From Solen grandis (taxonomy: Eukaryota > Mollusca > Bivalvia > Adapedonta > Solenidae), in assembly GCA_021229015.1 (NCBI GenBank), contig CM037782.1, forward strand, positions 36,052,038 through 36,116,037: DNA of 64,000 bases, written 5' to 3'. A model generated the notes under the pieces. That model did no database searches and was not told the origin of the DNA. It saw nothing but the letters and a program-made list of their open reading frames with translations. A program made the translations under genes and the position numbers. Positions 35,460 through 48,116 of this stretch are shown piece after piece. The stretch's first letter is position 1, and each line of letters starts with the position of its first letter.

Positions 35460-36121
35460 ACTAAATTGTGTTGATAATACTGTAAACACGTGCCATGATA
35501 AGCAAAAATCGGAATGTGAAATATATAACTAAAAAAACATTAGAAAAAAAATCCGTATTTTAAGTTTGCAATGCAACCTAAAGCCGTGAACGTAATATTC
35601 TGGTGGCATGGTAACATTTGATATTGATAATTGATATCTCCCTTTAGTTGAAGGTTAGTAAAGCTAGGCTTGAATTCAACCAACAATACTTTGCGCTATG
35701 TCATTTTAAAAACTTAAATAAGGTAGAGACACAATTAAAATACACTATTCGTTTTTTACGAAACATTTAAGAAACTGACTTAGCTGACATATATAGTTAT
35801 CTAACAAGCACTTCATGTTATGAAATGAACATAAAATATTTAAATGAGGGAAACAGGTTAAATGAAAAACGCCCCTAAGTATATAAATCAGTGAAGTGTG
35901 CTATGTATAGTTGCCGGGGCTGTTGCTTTGGTTTTAATATACTTAACAAATGTTGTAAGTACTCCGATTTCAAACTTGCAAGGAAAGTAAATTTTCTTAA
36001 ATATATGCCCAATCAATATTGCAAATGTATATTAGTAAAATCTGTCTTCTTCTTAAACGATTTTGATGCATAATCAACCATGCGAAACGTATTTTCGCGT
36101 AAAGCTACTAAAAATACGTAT

Positions 36122-36212
36122 AGGTTAATGTTTGTTATCGAGGGTTTAACAAATTAAACCGCTCAAGCTCTGCGGTTAAGCTTGTTAAACCCTCGATAAC
36201 AAATATTAACCT
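36122..36212. repeat. Foldback hairpin, 41-bp arms
   Basis: Left arm 36122-36162 and right arm 36172-36212 are inverted copies with about 37 of 41 bases pairing, around a 9-base loop. The arms contain GTTATCGAGGGTTTAACAA. It abuts the MITE that starts at 36213. Confidence 0.9.
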
Positions 36213-36396
36213 ACTTAATGTATGGAATTATGTTTTGACGTTTCTATCCAAGTCCATCTCTACACGCATGCGCACATAGATTGGTCGTATATTCTAGGTT
36301 ACCCATTAAACCATGTGGTTTAACGAGATAAACCGATCGAAAATTTTGAAAAATACTGCAATCTCATTGGTCAAAATATAATTCCATACATTAAGT
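36213..36396. mobile_element. Small MITE-like element with 27-bp terminal inverted repeats
   Basis: The termini 36213-36239 and 36370-36396 are inverted repeats starting ACTTAATGTATGGAATTAT and matching at 26 of 27 bases. The 184-bp unit has no coding capacity. I could not define a target-site duplication. Its left end touches the foldback at 36122-36212. Confidence 0.75.
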
Positions 36397-39300
36397 TATT
36401 CTAGTTCTGAATCGAGTTTCTCACAAATCTATAGTCGGAGTACTTATACAGGAAAATCGGGTTCTCGTGTAAACGCGGTGATACCGACTTTTTTCCCTTA
36501 TGTTTGTTCAAAATCTGAGAGTGATAGAGAAAGACGGCCGAGATAAACAAAGCATGGTAAACAAATTAATATTAGCCAAACATAGGTCAGAACTGTTTAC
36601 CAAACCGTTTCAAGTTCGTTAATGTACACTCCTCTACCTAAACCATAGATTGTGGCATGAAAGCTAAAAGCATTTATTCAATATTTCATTACTTTTTATA
36701 CATAAAGAAACTTCTTAAATGAATCAAAATGAAATACATTTCTATAGCAGCGATACCAATCACAACATAGAGCAATAATTTAGCACATTTTACTTATTTA
36801 TTACTTTGTGGGCCTTAACAAATATTTATTCTTAATAACTTATGTTTTATCGCTTGGATACATTTTTACGAAATTGCTTTAAAATTTTATTATACAAGGT
36901 ATATAGCAGTAAGGGGAGTGTAGTTTAAAAATTGCTTTCATCCGTGACGTCACGTCACATGACATGACCTAACCTATATACACTTCACCTAGACATTGGG
37001 GAGGAGGTGACGATAAGAAGCAAACCCAAGCCAGTGTGAACAAAATAGCTTTTTAACCTTTAACCCCATTTTGTAAATGTATACATAACGTCTCTTCCTA
37101 TTTCATGTAAGGATGTGGAGAATCTTCGTCAGGGTATCTAACCTGCAGCCAATTTATGCATCCAATGTCATTATTTGCTCTTTGTGCTGATTTAACTACT
37201 TTTGTCAATAGTCCTAAACTGAAATTTCACCTTAGATCCATTCACACTAAAAAACATAAAGATAAAACCCTGTATCTCTTTGGTCCTTCAAAATTCTATT
37301 TCATAAACCCATGTACTCAGTTCAAGTCGACCTATTTTTTCAAATCCCTTGGTGTTTAGTTGATATTGTGATTAATTTTCTATTCAAAAACAGTATAATG
37401 TAATCATTTTCTTCCTGTGCGCGTATGTTAACATGTTAAAATCTTTATGGTAGCAATCAGTTAACGTTGCAAACCATTTTAAAGGTAAATCCATACACTC
37501 GTAGCTCTCGAAGTTTCATTTTGCACATTGACATGTACAAACAATAAAATATAGAGTGATAGTTAGGCAAATTAATTTATCTATTGTGCCGTTTTTTTGT
37601 TGTTTTTTTATTTCATCTTTTAATTTTAAAAGGCATATTCAAATAATATTGTAAGTTTTTAATGTTAAAATATATCACCTAGCTGGATTCAAACCCGTGA
37701 CCTTCCCGCACCGCATAATGAAATTTATCCTAGAATGCCTTTCCTTTAAGTTCTGGTTAAGTCTACGGTAAAAAATACAGATTTTAATAATTTCCATAAA
37801 AATTCAAAAACAATCTTGCAAGTTATAGAAAGTTGTAATGATTCAAGATTTATTTTAAAAGCACATGTTCATTTATTTTAACCTTTAAGTGCATATCATG
37901 TTAGTAACTACAATATAGTACACCGGACAGGATCTTCCCTTGTGTTCAAGGTGCTACAAAATCTTCTCTGTTACCCTCTGTCCAGACACTTAACGTGCTC
38001 TAAAACACTAGTGAAATACTACGCTACTTAAAAGAAAAAGTTTAAGCTATCCGCTCATATTAAATATTGTGTTACGCAAACTGGTTGATATAGACAATTG
38101 AAAGGTTTGAGAGGTGCAAGAAAAATATATATCATCTGTTTGCGGCATGAAAATGAACAGCGGTACCACGGATCCCAGAGTATGTCCGATGAGCAGGTGA
38201 CCACATCATGGATGTTCTACCCATACCACAAACAAAAGGGAATATTTATTATCTGAACCAATGTCGGTAAATTTGGTACTGGTATTTTCCTCTTATGCTT
38301 GGTGCTCAGGTCATGAAAGTAGTTCCAGGACTGGTTGGCCCGGTTTCATGTGATAATGTGACTGGGGTCATTTATCATGTCACTTGTCTATGAAATGATA
38401 CTGCACAGTTAAATCAGCCCTACATATAGCTCGAAAAATCCTTAGATTATGTCAATGGGACGGTTAAACACAAGATCTGGAAACATTTCACAATTACCAA
38501 TCACTGTCTATATTGTATCGACTGTTGGTACTTAAATCTAAGTGTGTCTTTATTTACACCTGTTTTACATATATGTCCGTACAATCTGGGACCCGTGATC
38601 TGCGCATGTCTCTGATTTAAACAATCTAAGAGTTATTTCGGGTGCATGTATTTATGTCTAAACAATCCGAAGTTTTTGCAAGTGCTAAAAACAACGGCCA
38701 GGGCTCCGGGAACCTGAACATGATATGCTTTAAATACAGGATCACGCTAGAAATTCTAAAAAATGACAAAGCTACAAACAGCAAATCTTTTGTTTCGACA
38801 TGAAAGACATCAGTTTACTTTAGATTTAATCAAATTTCTTGACAAGGCTGATGTACGCGCGCATATAGACATTTAGATCATCCTCGTGTAAATAAAGGTA
38901 AGTAGGACAAGTGATCTTTAAAAGCTTTTTTTTTATATTAACATTTCAACATCCCACTCCACGAACACACACATACTTCATAATGAATCAATTAGTGAAT
39001 TAATTTAACAAACGAATGCTATAAAAAAAACAAAAAAAACACGAAGAAAGTCCAAATTATGTATAAAATTCACGAGATTTCCTATTAATTACTTGCAAAA
39101 TTCATATGTACAAATATATGTATGTACATATAAATTTCGCAAGAATTCTAAATACATGTATACCAGTTTGACATGATAAACTGTCCCCTCTCAATCGACA
39201 GTATTAAGGTAATATCTAATCATATAACAAGATTGTTAATCAGAATTAAAGGCCCCTGTCGCAGCAGGTTTATAATAAAATAGCAACCCACCCTATACAC

Positions 39301-40600
39301 TGTCAACTCACCCTATAATTTAGTAAAACCTATATAAACAAAAAATCGTTGAAGCGTTGACAAAATTTTAAACCTAGCAAATATAGGTTAGGGTAATCAC
39401 ATACAGAGAGAGAGAGAGGGGGGGGGGGCGTTTGGTATATCTATGTGTCTCATGTATGAAAATCCCATACCAAAGTGGGAAAACAGTAGTTGAAACCTGC
39501 ACACAAAGATGTTCAAGTAAAAACATCAAACATGAGCGGAGGTCTTTAAAGAAGAAGGAGTCATTTTCATTAAAAGGCATTTCAAGTATGGAGTATTTCG
39601 TTTTTAATATCATTTAAATGAAACGAATGGATGCTTCATGTATGCATGCTTCTTTGTTCACCTATGTTTGTCCGCACCATGCAGGTCATGTTTGGTTAGG
39701 AAATACCCTACCTCAAATTCTACACAGTCTGAAAAGCAGAGAAACACCCATTTCTTCATATACCATATAAAGTTCACTAAATTAATGCTCATCAAAGCAT
39801 AAATTTAAACATAAAGAGTCGTGAGGTAAATGGATAAGTAAACACACTATAGTCGTTTTGCGAAGGCAACCCCTCATCATGGTGCAAATATCACCATAAC
39901 TCTACATTCGCCACTTGAATTAATTACAAAAGAAAAAAATTCCCCTGAAATATATGTAAGTTTTAGAGGGCTAGGGGGGCTTACTTATTGTATGTTTATA
40001 TGAATAGCAAACTTGTATATATGTCATATATTAAATAAGTATATAAAAGTGCAACTATTGTTGAATATTTGAGAAGAAAGATGATTGATTCTTCAATTTT
40101 AAAACAACGAGAAAACAAAAAAAGGAAGATTTTTAATTGTCTTCGTACTACGGTGTCGGTTAAAATTGGGGGTTCATTACACGTCTTATCAACATTTTGA
40201 TTCCCTGTTTTTAAAATCACGTATTTACAAATATGATTCACATGTACTTATCTGGCTTTTGCAGCGTGTGTTTATCGGTAAGTGTAAAGCAAGGTCAAAT
40301 TCACCGAACACATAATTTGAAATATTTCTCAAGCTCGAGATGTATATAATTGCCTCACTGCCCTTGAATGGACATCGTTATATCAGCTCTTAACGTAAAT
40401 ATTTTGTAGATATTAAATATAAGATGTTGTCAGAGCGTTTAACTGTCGTATACTATAGAAAATTATTTTATGTAGTATTTTGTGGCGGTATATTTCTGCC
40501 AGCCACTTATCCACTTAGCTATGTCGAAACTTTTCTGAAAAATGTCACATATTTAGTTATTATCTGGCAAGTAGAAAATTTAGGTATCTTAACAAGACAA
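36397..40600. other. Intergenic DNA up to the assembly gap, no gene seen
   Basis: AT-rich DNA with a worn SINE family A copy (38270-38480), a palindromic CRE-like TGACGTCA near 36952 and a GA/G tract at about 39405-39428. No open frame shows recognisable features; a small plus-strand frame near 37156-37359 is not convincing. Confidence 0.4.
38270..38480 (+). mobile_element. SINE family A, degraded copy
   Basis: It contains TTGGTACTGGTATTTTCCTC, CCAGGACTGGTTGGCCCGGT and GATAATGTGACTGGGGTCAT, which align with the family A body, and a worn end before CAATGGGACGGTTAAACAC. The tRNA head is not recognisable. Confidence 0.6.
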
Positions 40601-40700
40601 NNNNNNNNNNNNNNNNNNNNNNNNNNNNNNNNNNNNNNNNNNNNNNNNNNNNNNNNNNNNNNNNNNNNNNNNNNNNNNNNNNNNNNNNNNNNNNNNNNNN
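40601..40700. other. Assembly gap (100 N)
   Basis: Exactly one hundred N, the conventional placeholder for a gap of unknown size. Any open frame spanning it is meaningless. Confidence 1.
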
Positions 40701-40837
40701 AGAACAATAGGAACTTATGCACTCTACCTTGTGGTCTTGAATGTAACTGGATTTCTATCCCTCCATTGCCCACGTCATTTCTGAAGGTGTGCAATCACAA
40801 GATCTGATATGTCTGTTTTAGGAAGCCGTTGATATGT

Positions 40838-41340
40838 TACAAATCTATCTTTGAAACTGTTTACACATGTTTGGATGGCGCCCAGTGTAACTGGTCATTC
40901 ATTAAGTTGCGTCTTGACCAAAATGCATCAAGTGTTAAATGCCAAAAGCCCTTGCGAATCTCTGAACGTGGAATTCATCATGGATTTCTCACATGACGTA
41001 AATAAATAAGAAAAACGTCATCAAAATGGAAAGAAAGACAAAAATGAACCTGAAATTTGGTACTTGATAATAGAACATCGATGAAGTGGTAAATGTTCTG
41101 GCCTGTTATAGATTGGGTAGGATAAATGCCTTACGATTTCATAGAAAGTTTACATATGAACATTTTTTACCTTCAAATCAATCAAAGATGAAGAACCATT
41201 TAGCAAAGAAAGTCCTTGGTGTTGATATGTTGAATATAATATTACAATACCATCAGTATCTGGCTGAGAAAGAATCAGTCCTAAATGGTGTCATAGACTT
41301 ACTAAAGCAAAGATCCAAGCTAATTCAGTGTTAAGAGATG
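40838..41340 (+). pseudogene. Possible transposase-type protein relic (P-element/THAP9-like?)
   Basis: A plus-strand frame reads ETVYTCLDGAQCNWSFIKLR at about 40850-40910. A second frame, 41086-41334, includes RKFTYEHFLPSNQSKMKNHL AKKVLG and LNGVIDLLKQRSKLIQC. The K-[LF]-T-x-x-H-x-x-P-x-x-x-x-K-M pattern followed by an A-x-x-V-L helix recalls P-element/THAP9 transposases. The pieces are out of frame with each other and interrupted. The family call is tentative and made from memory of the motif style. Confidence 0.3.
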
Positions 41341-41553
41341 AGGCCATAATTCCATAGATGATCAACGGCTTAGTGAATTATCCAATATTGCGAAAAGGTT
41401 GACAACTGAGCAACAAATGCATTGAGCGACGCAAATGTCACTTAAAAACAACTGGGCCAGCAAGTATTATGTCACAACAAGCACATAAAAAAATTTAATC
41501 CTGCATTGTTGGGTTCATAGAACTGTGCCAAATACTGCTTTCAATGTCCAAGA

Positions 41554-41629
41554 AAATGCACGTCACGCCAGGACTTGTAAACTCGGATATGAAATGCACA
41601 TCACACCAGGACCTGTAAACTCGGATATG
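41554..41629. repeat. 38-bp direct tandem duplication
   Basis: 41554-41591 and 41592-41629 are two head-to-tail copies starting AAATGCACGTCACGCCAGGA. They differ at three bases. The function is unknown. Confidence 0.9.
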
Positions 41630-42914
41630 ACAGAAAATACTTTTAATCAGCAAAGGTCAACCTATAACGGTGCAAATACGAATCCCTAAATAGTACTAAA
41701 TAGTATTCTGTTAGGCCAAAACACTATATCTTAGAAAGAAAATTTTGGGAAGAAAGAGGAGAGAAAAGGAGTTTCCACCTTGAAAGTGCCCCATTTCCTA
41801 TCAAGGTCACCAGAATGCACTGATGTATGTTATCACAAAATGTACATAATATGTGCAGAAATTTCATAGGTTTAAAGTTTCTGTTATAAAATATTACATC
41901 AGGCAGTCCTGACAAAAATGCAAACAAATATGACAGACAAAAACTGGACGGGCAAACTTACAGATAACATAATCAAATGGTATGCCTCACCTTACAGCTT
42001 GACACAGACATGTTGAACTTGTGATGTTGGACAGGAAATGTTGTACTTCTAGAGGTTGTGGTATGCAAATACCAGGGGTGAAGTTTGTGACTCTCAGCCC
42101 TTCAGAATAGACGATATCCGGAACTCAGGTGAATGGGATTTTCCATGTAGGTAAAAACAAGGTGTTCATGCAATGTTAATGAAAATCATGCAACATAACA
42201 GTAATTCTATTATGCCTCTTTGTAGAGCTTTATAATTTCTACGGTAAAACTGTGTTCGTACCTACATGAAACTGGGAAAACCCATAGTGTGTCTATTACA
42301 ATTTCTCTTACGGGCTACTGCAAACTGTCCTGGTTTAAAGATCACTCTACAGCGAATTTCAAGCCTTAAATTTAGTATTTTACTGTAAAATAAAACTGTA
42401 TGAATGTTATTTAACTTTATTTTGTTATATTTGCACTTTTTTAAATCAAATTTGTATTTAACAAATTCATTGCACCTTTCCAATTTTTGCCGTGAAAATC
42501 AAAACTTGTCTTTCCCATTCATTAGAAGCGAAGAGAATTGCTTACATACAATTTCATAAACAAAACTATGAGTTGTTTGTATATACCAGGTCAACCATTG
42601 CCTACCTATTATCTCAGTGTTGCTATTAGATAGCCTGTATATCTGTTTACATATGAATTTCCCATGCCTTTGGTATCTCATATAACATTTTGATACGATA
42701 TTTTCTCCAATACTGGTTTTCATTAATATAAGTTGAGAGTCATTCGCTGGGACTTGTGTATGGTGCTTGCATATGCCAGTTTGAGAGGATTTTCCCTCAC
42801 TGCTATAACACTTGCTCTTTGATGGGCTGAAAACTAAATTCTGTTGTTTTTAAAATGAAATCTTACTGAAACCATGAGGCACTACAATGATGAATTTAAA
42901 GATTCAGTGGTATG

Positions 42915-43931
42915 TATATTTAAAATAGCAAAACACACATAAAAAACCTGTACATTTCACTTTTGGTATTACAAGTTCTTTGTAGGTGAAATTCACAATT
43001 GGTTCATCTTTTGTTATGGCCGAAATGTGTCCTTGAAGGCCATTCACAAGGTTGTTTGATAAATCCCGCATAAGTATGACTGGTGAACCTATTTTAGCCA
43101 CAGTAAACTTTGGTACAGTAATTTTCTCAAGGTAGCGTTTTTCTCCACAGTCATTTGCAACAAACTGATGAAATTGGCCAGGACGGTCCATGATTTCTGT
43201 TAGAGCTATCTACTTGTCCATATGTAGAAAAGAGCATTGTGCAGTTATCACCTTCTGTTGAGAAAGGTCGATAAAGTTTTACAATAAAGGTTTTTTGTTT
43301 CATAAGTTCATAACTTGTGTTGCCCAAAGCATAGTCTGAGAGAGCATTCACTTTGTTGAATGACTTCTTTCAAAACAATTTTGTGGGGAAATACTTTGTC
43401 AAATATTTGTGAAGAAACACAGTATTCTTCATCATCCTAAACCATTGTATACATATGATACTGACGACAACTGTTTGAAGTCACCTGCCAAACTTATTGC
43501 ATCCCACCCAAAATAAACCAGAGTTTTTTTATTATTATTTTTTTTCATTTTACACATAGCATTTAAACATTCAAACAGTCTCTAACTCAACATTGAACGC
43601 TCGTCAATTATGAAGATATGAAGATGTCAGTTTCCGAAAATCTGGGTTTTCACATGAGAAAATTGTTGTCTTTTATAATGTCTGTAAGGTGTCCAGCAAA
43701 ATACCTACCGTTTCCTATACCAGACAACTTGTGGATTGTTGTTGTATTTCGGTGTCGAGTGTATGCGATGCCAGTAGTCGCAGCTATTGATACATGTTTA
43801 CCACTTTTCTGTAATATTTCCTCCATTTTACCTATCACGTACGACTTTCCTGTTCCTGAACTATTATTAGTAAATTGTGACCGCCGACAACATGTTTTGT
43901 GTTTATGAACGCATAGCGACAATTTCGACAT
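42915..43931 (-). pseudogene. PIF1-like DNA helicase relic, frameshifted
   Basis: The 5' part (43931-43650) carries a Walker A motif, SGTGKSY (codons at 43842-43856), followed by AATTGIAYTRHRNTTTIHKL, typical of PIF1/RecD-like helicases. Further on are LAGDFKQL (motif III, about 43465-43490), then YCVSSQIFDKVFPHKIVLKE, NALSDYALGN, and the C-terminal KIGSPVILMRDLSNNLVNGL block (about 43040-43100). The pieces lie in different frames with stops between, so this is dead. PIF1 domains occur both in host genes and in Helitron/Helentron or other large transposons; no Rep/HUH domain is visible, so the parent is unclear. Confidence 0.75.
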
Positions 43932-44531
43932 ACTGATAGTTTTGATGATTTCTTACCTTTTGTTGTTTCATCCTTGCTGCCAATAAATATCCCATTATTA
44001 TAGAGATTATTCAATATTTATTCACGCCACTGAGTACTCAGGCTGTTAATGTGTATTTTCGGTGACGTCTCATGTTTACCTCTCTATTATATATATTGGA
44101 CATTACGGGATTTTTCAAAAAATATGTTTTTTAGGGGGATGTATTGACCAGACAATGTGGCTTACAACTGTGATTTCCTTATTCAGTCAATAAATTTTCA
44201 GAAAAAAAAGCCATACGAATGGTACAGGACAGGGGTCCAATTAAGAAATTTAGCATGGTAATGGTTAATATATGTTTCTGTATATTGATTATCGGTAATT
44301 GATAGCCCAGTATTGTGCATACTATACTCTAAAAAAAAAAAAAAAAAAAAAAAATGAAAATTTTAAAAAAAAGGGCGATTTTAACTAAAAAATGCATATC
44401 GCATATCAATGTATTATCGATACACACTACATTTTATCTTCTCACTCGCATGAATGTCAGTTTTTACACGTTGAACTCGTGCACATTGAATGGAGTCCGA
44501 TAGAATTTGAAATCAAGCGCTATATGCATAA

Positions 44532-44612
44532 GATAGAGTGTATTAAGACTATAAAAGACCGAAGCGAGCGTAGGCTTCTATTGTCTGGAGAACTGTCTTA
44601 ATATATTCTATC
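44532..44612. repeat. Foldback hairpin, 18-bp arms
   Basis: Arms 44532-44549 (GATAGAGTGTATTAAGAC) and 44595-44612 pair at 16 of 18 bases. An inner stem, GAAGC with GCTTC, lies at about 44561-44578 around GAGCGTAG. The layout resembles 60822-60901. Confidence 0.75.
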
Positions 44613-46750
44613 CGACTTAGAAGTTTCCTGGCCTAACCCAAATCTATTTCACTGAAGCCGGGAGACAATATTCATATTATCCTATGCTCTGTCAATCAAA
44701 TGTTTCTCGACTGGGCTGCAGGCGGAAAATAAACTGTAAAGACTTTACATTCTGTGCAGACAAATTTAGGGGTTTCATTTTAAATTAACATATGAGTGTT
44801 CAAATTTAATCGATAGTAGAGAAAGGGCTCCTCTTTTAAATATAATAGACCAAACTTAAACGTCACAATGCGATAATCTTGGGCATCAACAAATGAAGTT
44901 TTGAATTAATATTTAATGTCGATTTGATCAAGATATTTCAGCGTAAAAAAAATAACGAGGAATTTACTTATTTTGCCCGTATCTTTCACAGCGTCCAACA
45001 GTTACAATTATGATTGGAGAAAGAAATAAAATTAGCATTTTGGTGCAAATATGAGAGTTCTGGAATAATGGAGGGAGAGAGGTAAAGACAAGAGGAAAGA
45101 AAAAGTAATATGATTAGCCTAAATTTTTCTGTCTATGTATGATCACAATTGTAATCTCATTTTGGCCGAAAAGTAAAATGCATTTTAACAGAACCGAGTT
45201 AGTTTTAGCAACGCCCTGTAGCCAGTGTTTGTTGCACATGCGCACTTGAAACATTGTTCTATTTTTGTACATTTTTTAAAAAAGGTAGTTTATTGAAATG
45301 GATAAATTTGAATTTTCAGAGCTTGATTGGCCACATATTTATGGTATCTTCTTAGATATTTAATGCCAAATTTACGCGTTACACGTCCCCAACACAGGTG
45401 CTTTCAGATGTCAAATCACGATGACACGATCCAGGCAATTACAACGGTCTGCATGAAACATGACGGCAATTTTCTGCATGCTGATTGGCTTGAGGGGCTT
45501 TTGCGGTTTGAGGCTGGAAATTGTTCAAGATTGTAAAAACAGATCACTGGCTATTGCATGGTGATTGTGGGCTGTCAGAATTAATTTCCCTATGGAAACA
45601 AATCAGATTAAAATGTTGACTCTTTGGAAGATGATTTCAATGAATTAGTTCTGAAAATCTCTCTTCATGGACGGAATATCAAGGAGTGGATTAAGATCAA
45701 AAATTTAAATGTGAAGGCTAGATTAGGCAAACCCTTATAAAACAGAGATAAGAAAATCATTTAAAAGCCAGTGGAAAATATTGTTTAGGCACAAAGCAGA
45801 TCTTGAATATTGCAAACTTTCAAGAAAAGTATGGAAAAATCACAGAGGAAAATGTAACTATATTATAAAAATACTTCTCTACTGCATGTAATTATTTTCA
45901 GTTTGATTTATTTAAGAACTTCTTGTAAATTTGATTTAAATTTAACCAGTGTTAAAAAAAGGCAAATTTTACATAGTTATCATTATTCAAGTGCTTTTCT
46001 ATTTTACACGAATTTTTTTTTTTATTTCTTGACTTTTTATGATACCTGATCTTGATGGTAATGTAATACAATTTATTTTTCACATACCTTAAACAGAAAA
46101 GGAGATATTTGAAAACGTGACTTTTCAAAGATTGGACAATGTGTTACGTGCTTTTGTGATATTTAGACTAGTTGCCAATCTTTGTTTAATAAGTCTTTGG
46201 ATTAGGGGAGAAATGTTAATTTTTCCTTTTTCAAGTTTGTTTCGTCATCGTTTACTTTTTTCCACTTTATATGTTTATACACAATGATACGAAGTGCTTT
46301 TTCTTGGCTACCTTCTGTTGAATTTTTTTACTATTAAAATTTCCTTAAAACTCTGGTTTTCGAGGAAAAAAAGTCGAGGTATATTATCACTCTGGTGTCG
46401 TCGTCGTTGGCGTCATCGTGAAAAACTTTCATCTTGGCCATAACATCTAAACTGTTAAACCGTCTGTCATCAAACTTCATATACTTGTTCACAATCAAAG
46501 GGCTACGTTCTCACTAAGGGCCATAACTCTTAGGTAAACAGACGAGCGTTGGCATCCGCACGAGGTGCTCTTATTACGCAAATCGTTGGCACGTCATTAC
46601 AGGCTTGATTTTTTTGTACGCATAATAGACCACGGTGACCATAAACGATGATCAGAATCTGATTGGACGAGAGGATTAGGCCAAGTGTTAAATGTTAATT
46701 GTGACCATATTGTAAATCACAGCTAAAATACAGGTGATGTGCACTACCTT
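44613..46750. other. Intergenic DNA, no gene seen
   Basis: AT-rich DNA. The part at about 46380-46570 (CTGGTGTCGTCGTCGTTGGC, GGCCATAACATCTAAACTGT) looks like a dispersed repeat fragment, but I cannot name it. No coding features were seen. Confidence 0.35.
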
Positions 46751-47395
46751 CAAATGTCAGGTAGACCAAGGGCAACGACCGTGTTTTTGTCTTAATGCAC
46801 TTACGTAACAGGTTACGCACACAAAGGTGACATCAATCGCATTCAAAGTTTGTGCCCAAACGCGAACGCAAGGGCACCCAACCAGGGCGCGTCGCCTGTC
46901 GCATGAAAAATGACTTAACGTTATCGTCAGGCACGTTTAGGGTAGGCACGTGTGCATCGTTACTTGGAATATCGTATCGTTCTGTGTAAGACAACATGAT
47001 CATATCGGGGTGGTGGCATTATGATAAAGGGCCCAATATTGGAAAGGGGGTCACAAAAGGCCCGACTTATTGTTCTGGGAAGAAATTTAAACGCTCAGAG
47101 ATACATCAAGAATGATTTAAACGCCTTAGCTGTACCGTTTATGAAAAAGAAAGGCTCCAGCTTTTTTCCAACAAAATAATGCCCGTCCACATAGTCGAAA
47201 ATCACACTCTTACCAATGTCAACGTCAACGTAATGTAATGGTCGACATGAATCCACTCAAGGATATCTTGGACAGCTTGATAGAAATGTCCGCCGACTTA
47301 AGGTGTCGCAAATTATCAATGAGCTTACAAATGCCCTCGTAACGGAATGGGGCAATCGTCCCAAGTTACATAGTTACACTCCTTGGAATGTGAGG
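46751..47395 (+). pseudogene. Tc1/mariner-type transposase relic
   Basis: Several frames together recall a Tc1-like transposase: QMSGRPRATT and VFVLMHLRNRLRT at 46751-46820 from the DNA-binding half, then GGIMIKGPILERG, GRNLNAQRYIKNDL and AVPFMKKKG at about 47010-47160. FQQNNARPH follows at about 47165-47195, where the family has D at the second catalytic position and this copy has N. Then come LDRNVRRL and NELTNALVTEWGNRP up to about 47370. At least three frameshifts and a central deletion make it non-functional. No terminal inverted repeats were identified. Confidence 0.8.
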
Positions 47396-48116
47396 TTGCC
47401 ATAATTGTTATTAATTTAAAATAAAAACCGTACATTCATTATTAGATTGTAAGTAAAATGAATTAAATCAGTCTCAAAAAAGTCACAAAGCCATTATCCC
47501 AAAACTGATAAAATCAAACTTGACCCATTACCATCTACGATAGATATAACCAATAATAACAGAAATGCATATCTGTGTTTGGAATGCTTTGTCATGCACT
47601 GTCATAAGACCTTTCTATCATATGCTTCCTGAAAATCAATTAAACATACTCTGTCAGGATTTTATTTTGTTGAATATATATGTAATCATCTAGGTTTTTC
47701 AATATGTTAGTGAGTTTGAACTCGACTCTGACTAGATATTTGCATTATCATCCGATGAGACTGAGAAAATGGCAATCGGAGATAACAGTTTAATAGAGAG
47801 ATTGTGGGGACGGTACAGACAGAGATAGTCATTCAAGAGTTTTAAATAGCATCAGAGAAAGCCTTAAAAATGGATTGACTTTGAATAAGATAGGAGAAAG
47901 AAAAGAAAAGAATGCGTTACCAACAGTAAGCAAACTTGGATTTGTAGAAAGGAGACATTTGAAAGACCATAATCAGGATCAAACTTTGAGACAGAAATGG
48001 TTGGTTGTGTCCTCATATATGAACGTTTTGGAAAAGAGTTTCCTGATTAAGCTGACACTAGGTGAAAAAATTAAGTTATCTATAATTTATGCATTTTATA
48101 TATTACTTTCAATATA

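Noticed and set aside
36950..36962. CRE-like palindrome TGACGTCA as a promoter element
   Set aside because: An isolated 8-bp match with no gene or TATA context nearby; expected by chance at this scale.
37156..37359. Small plus-strand frame with a LRSIHTKKHK stretch as a zinc-finger gene
   Set aside because: The C2H2 spacing is not met and there is no supporting exon structure.
40424..40807. Open frames spanning the N gap
   Set aside because: They are produced by translating N as open sequence.
45327..45536. Small open frame as a gene
   Set aside because: No recognisable domain, splice context or codon bias; AT-rich background.
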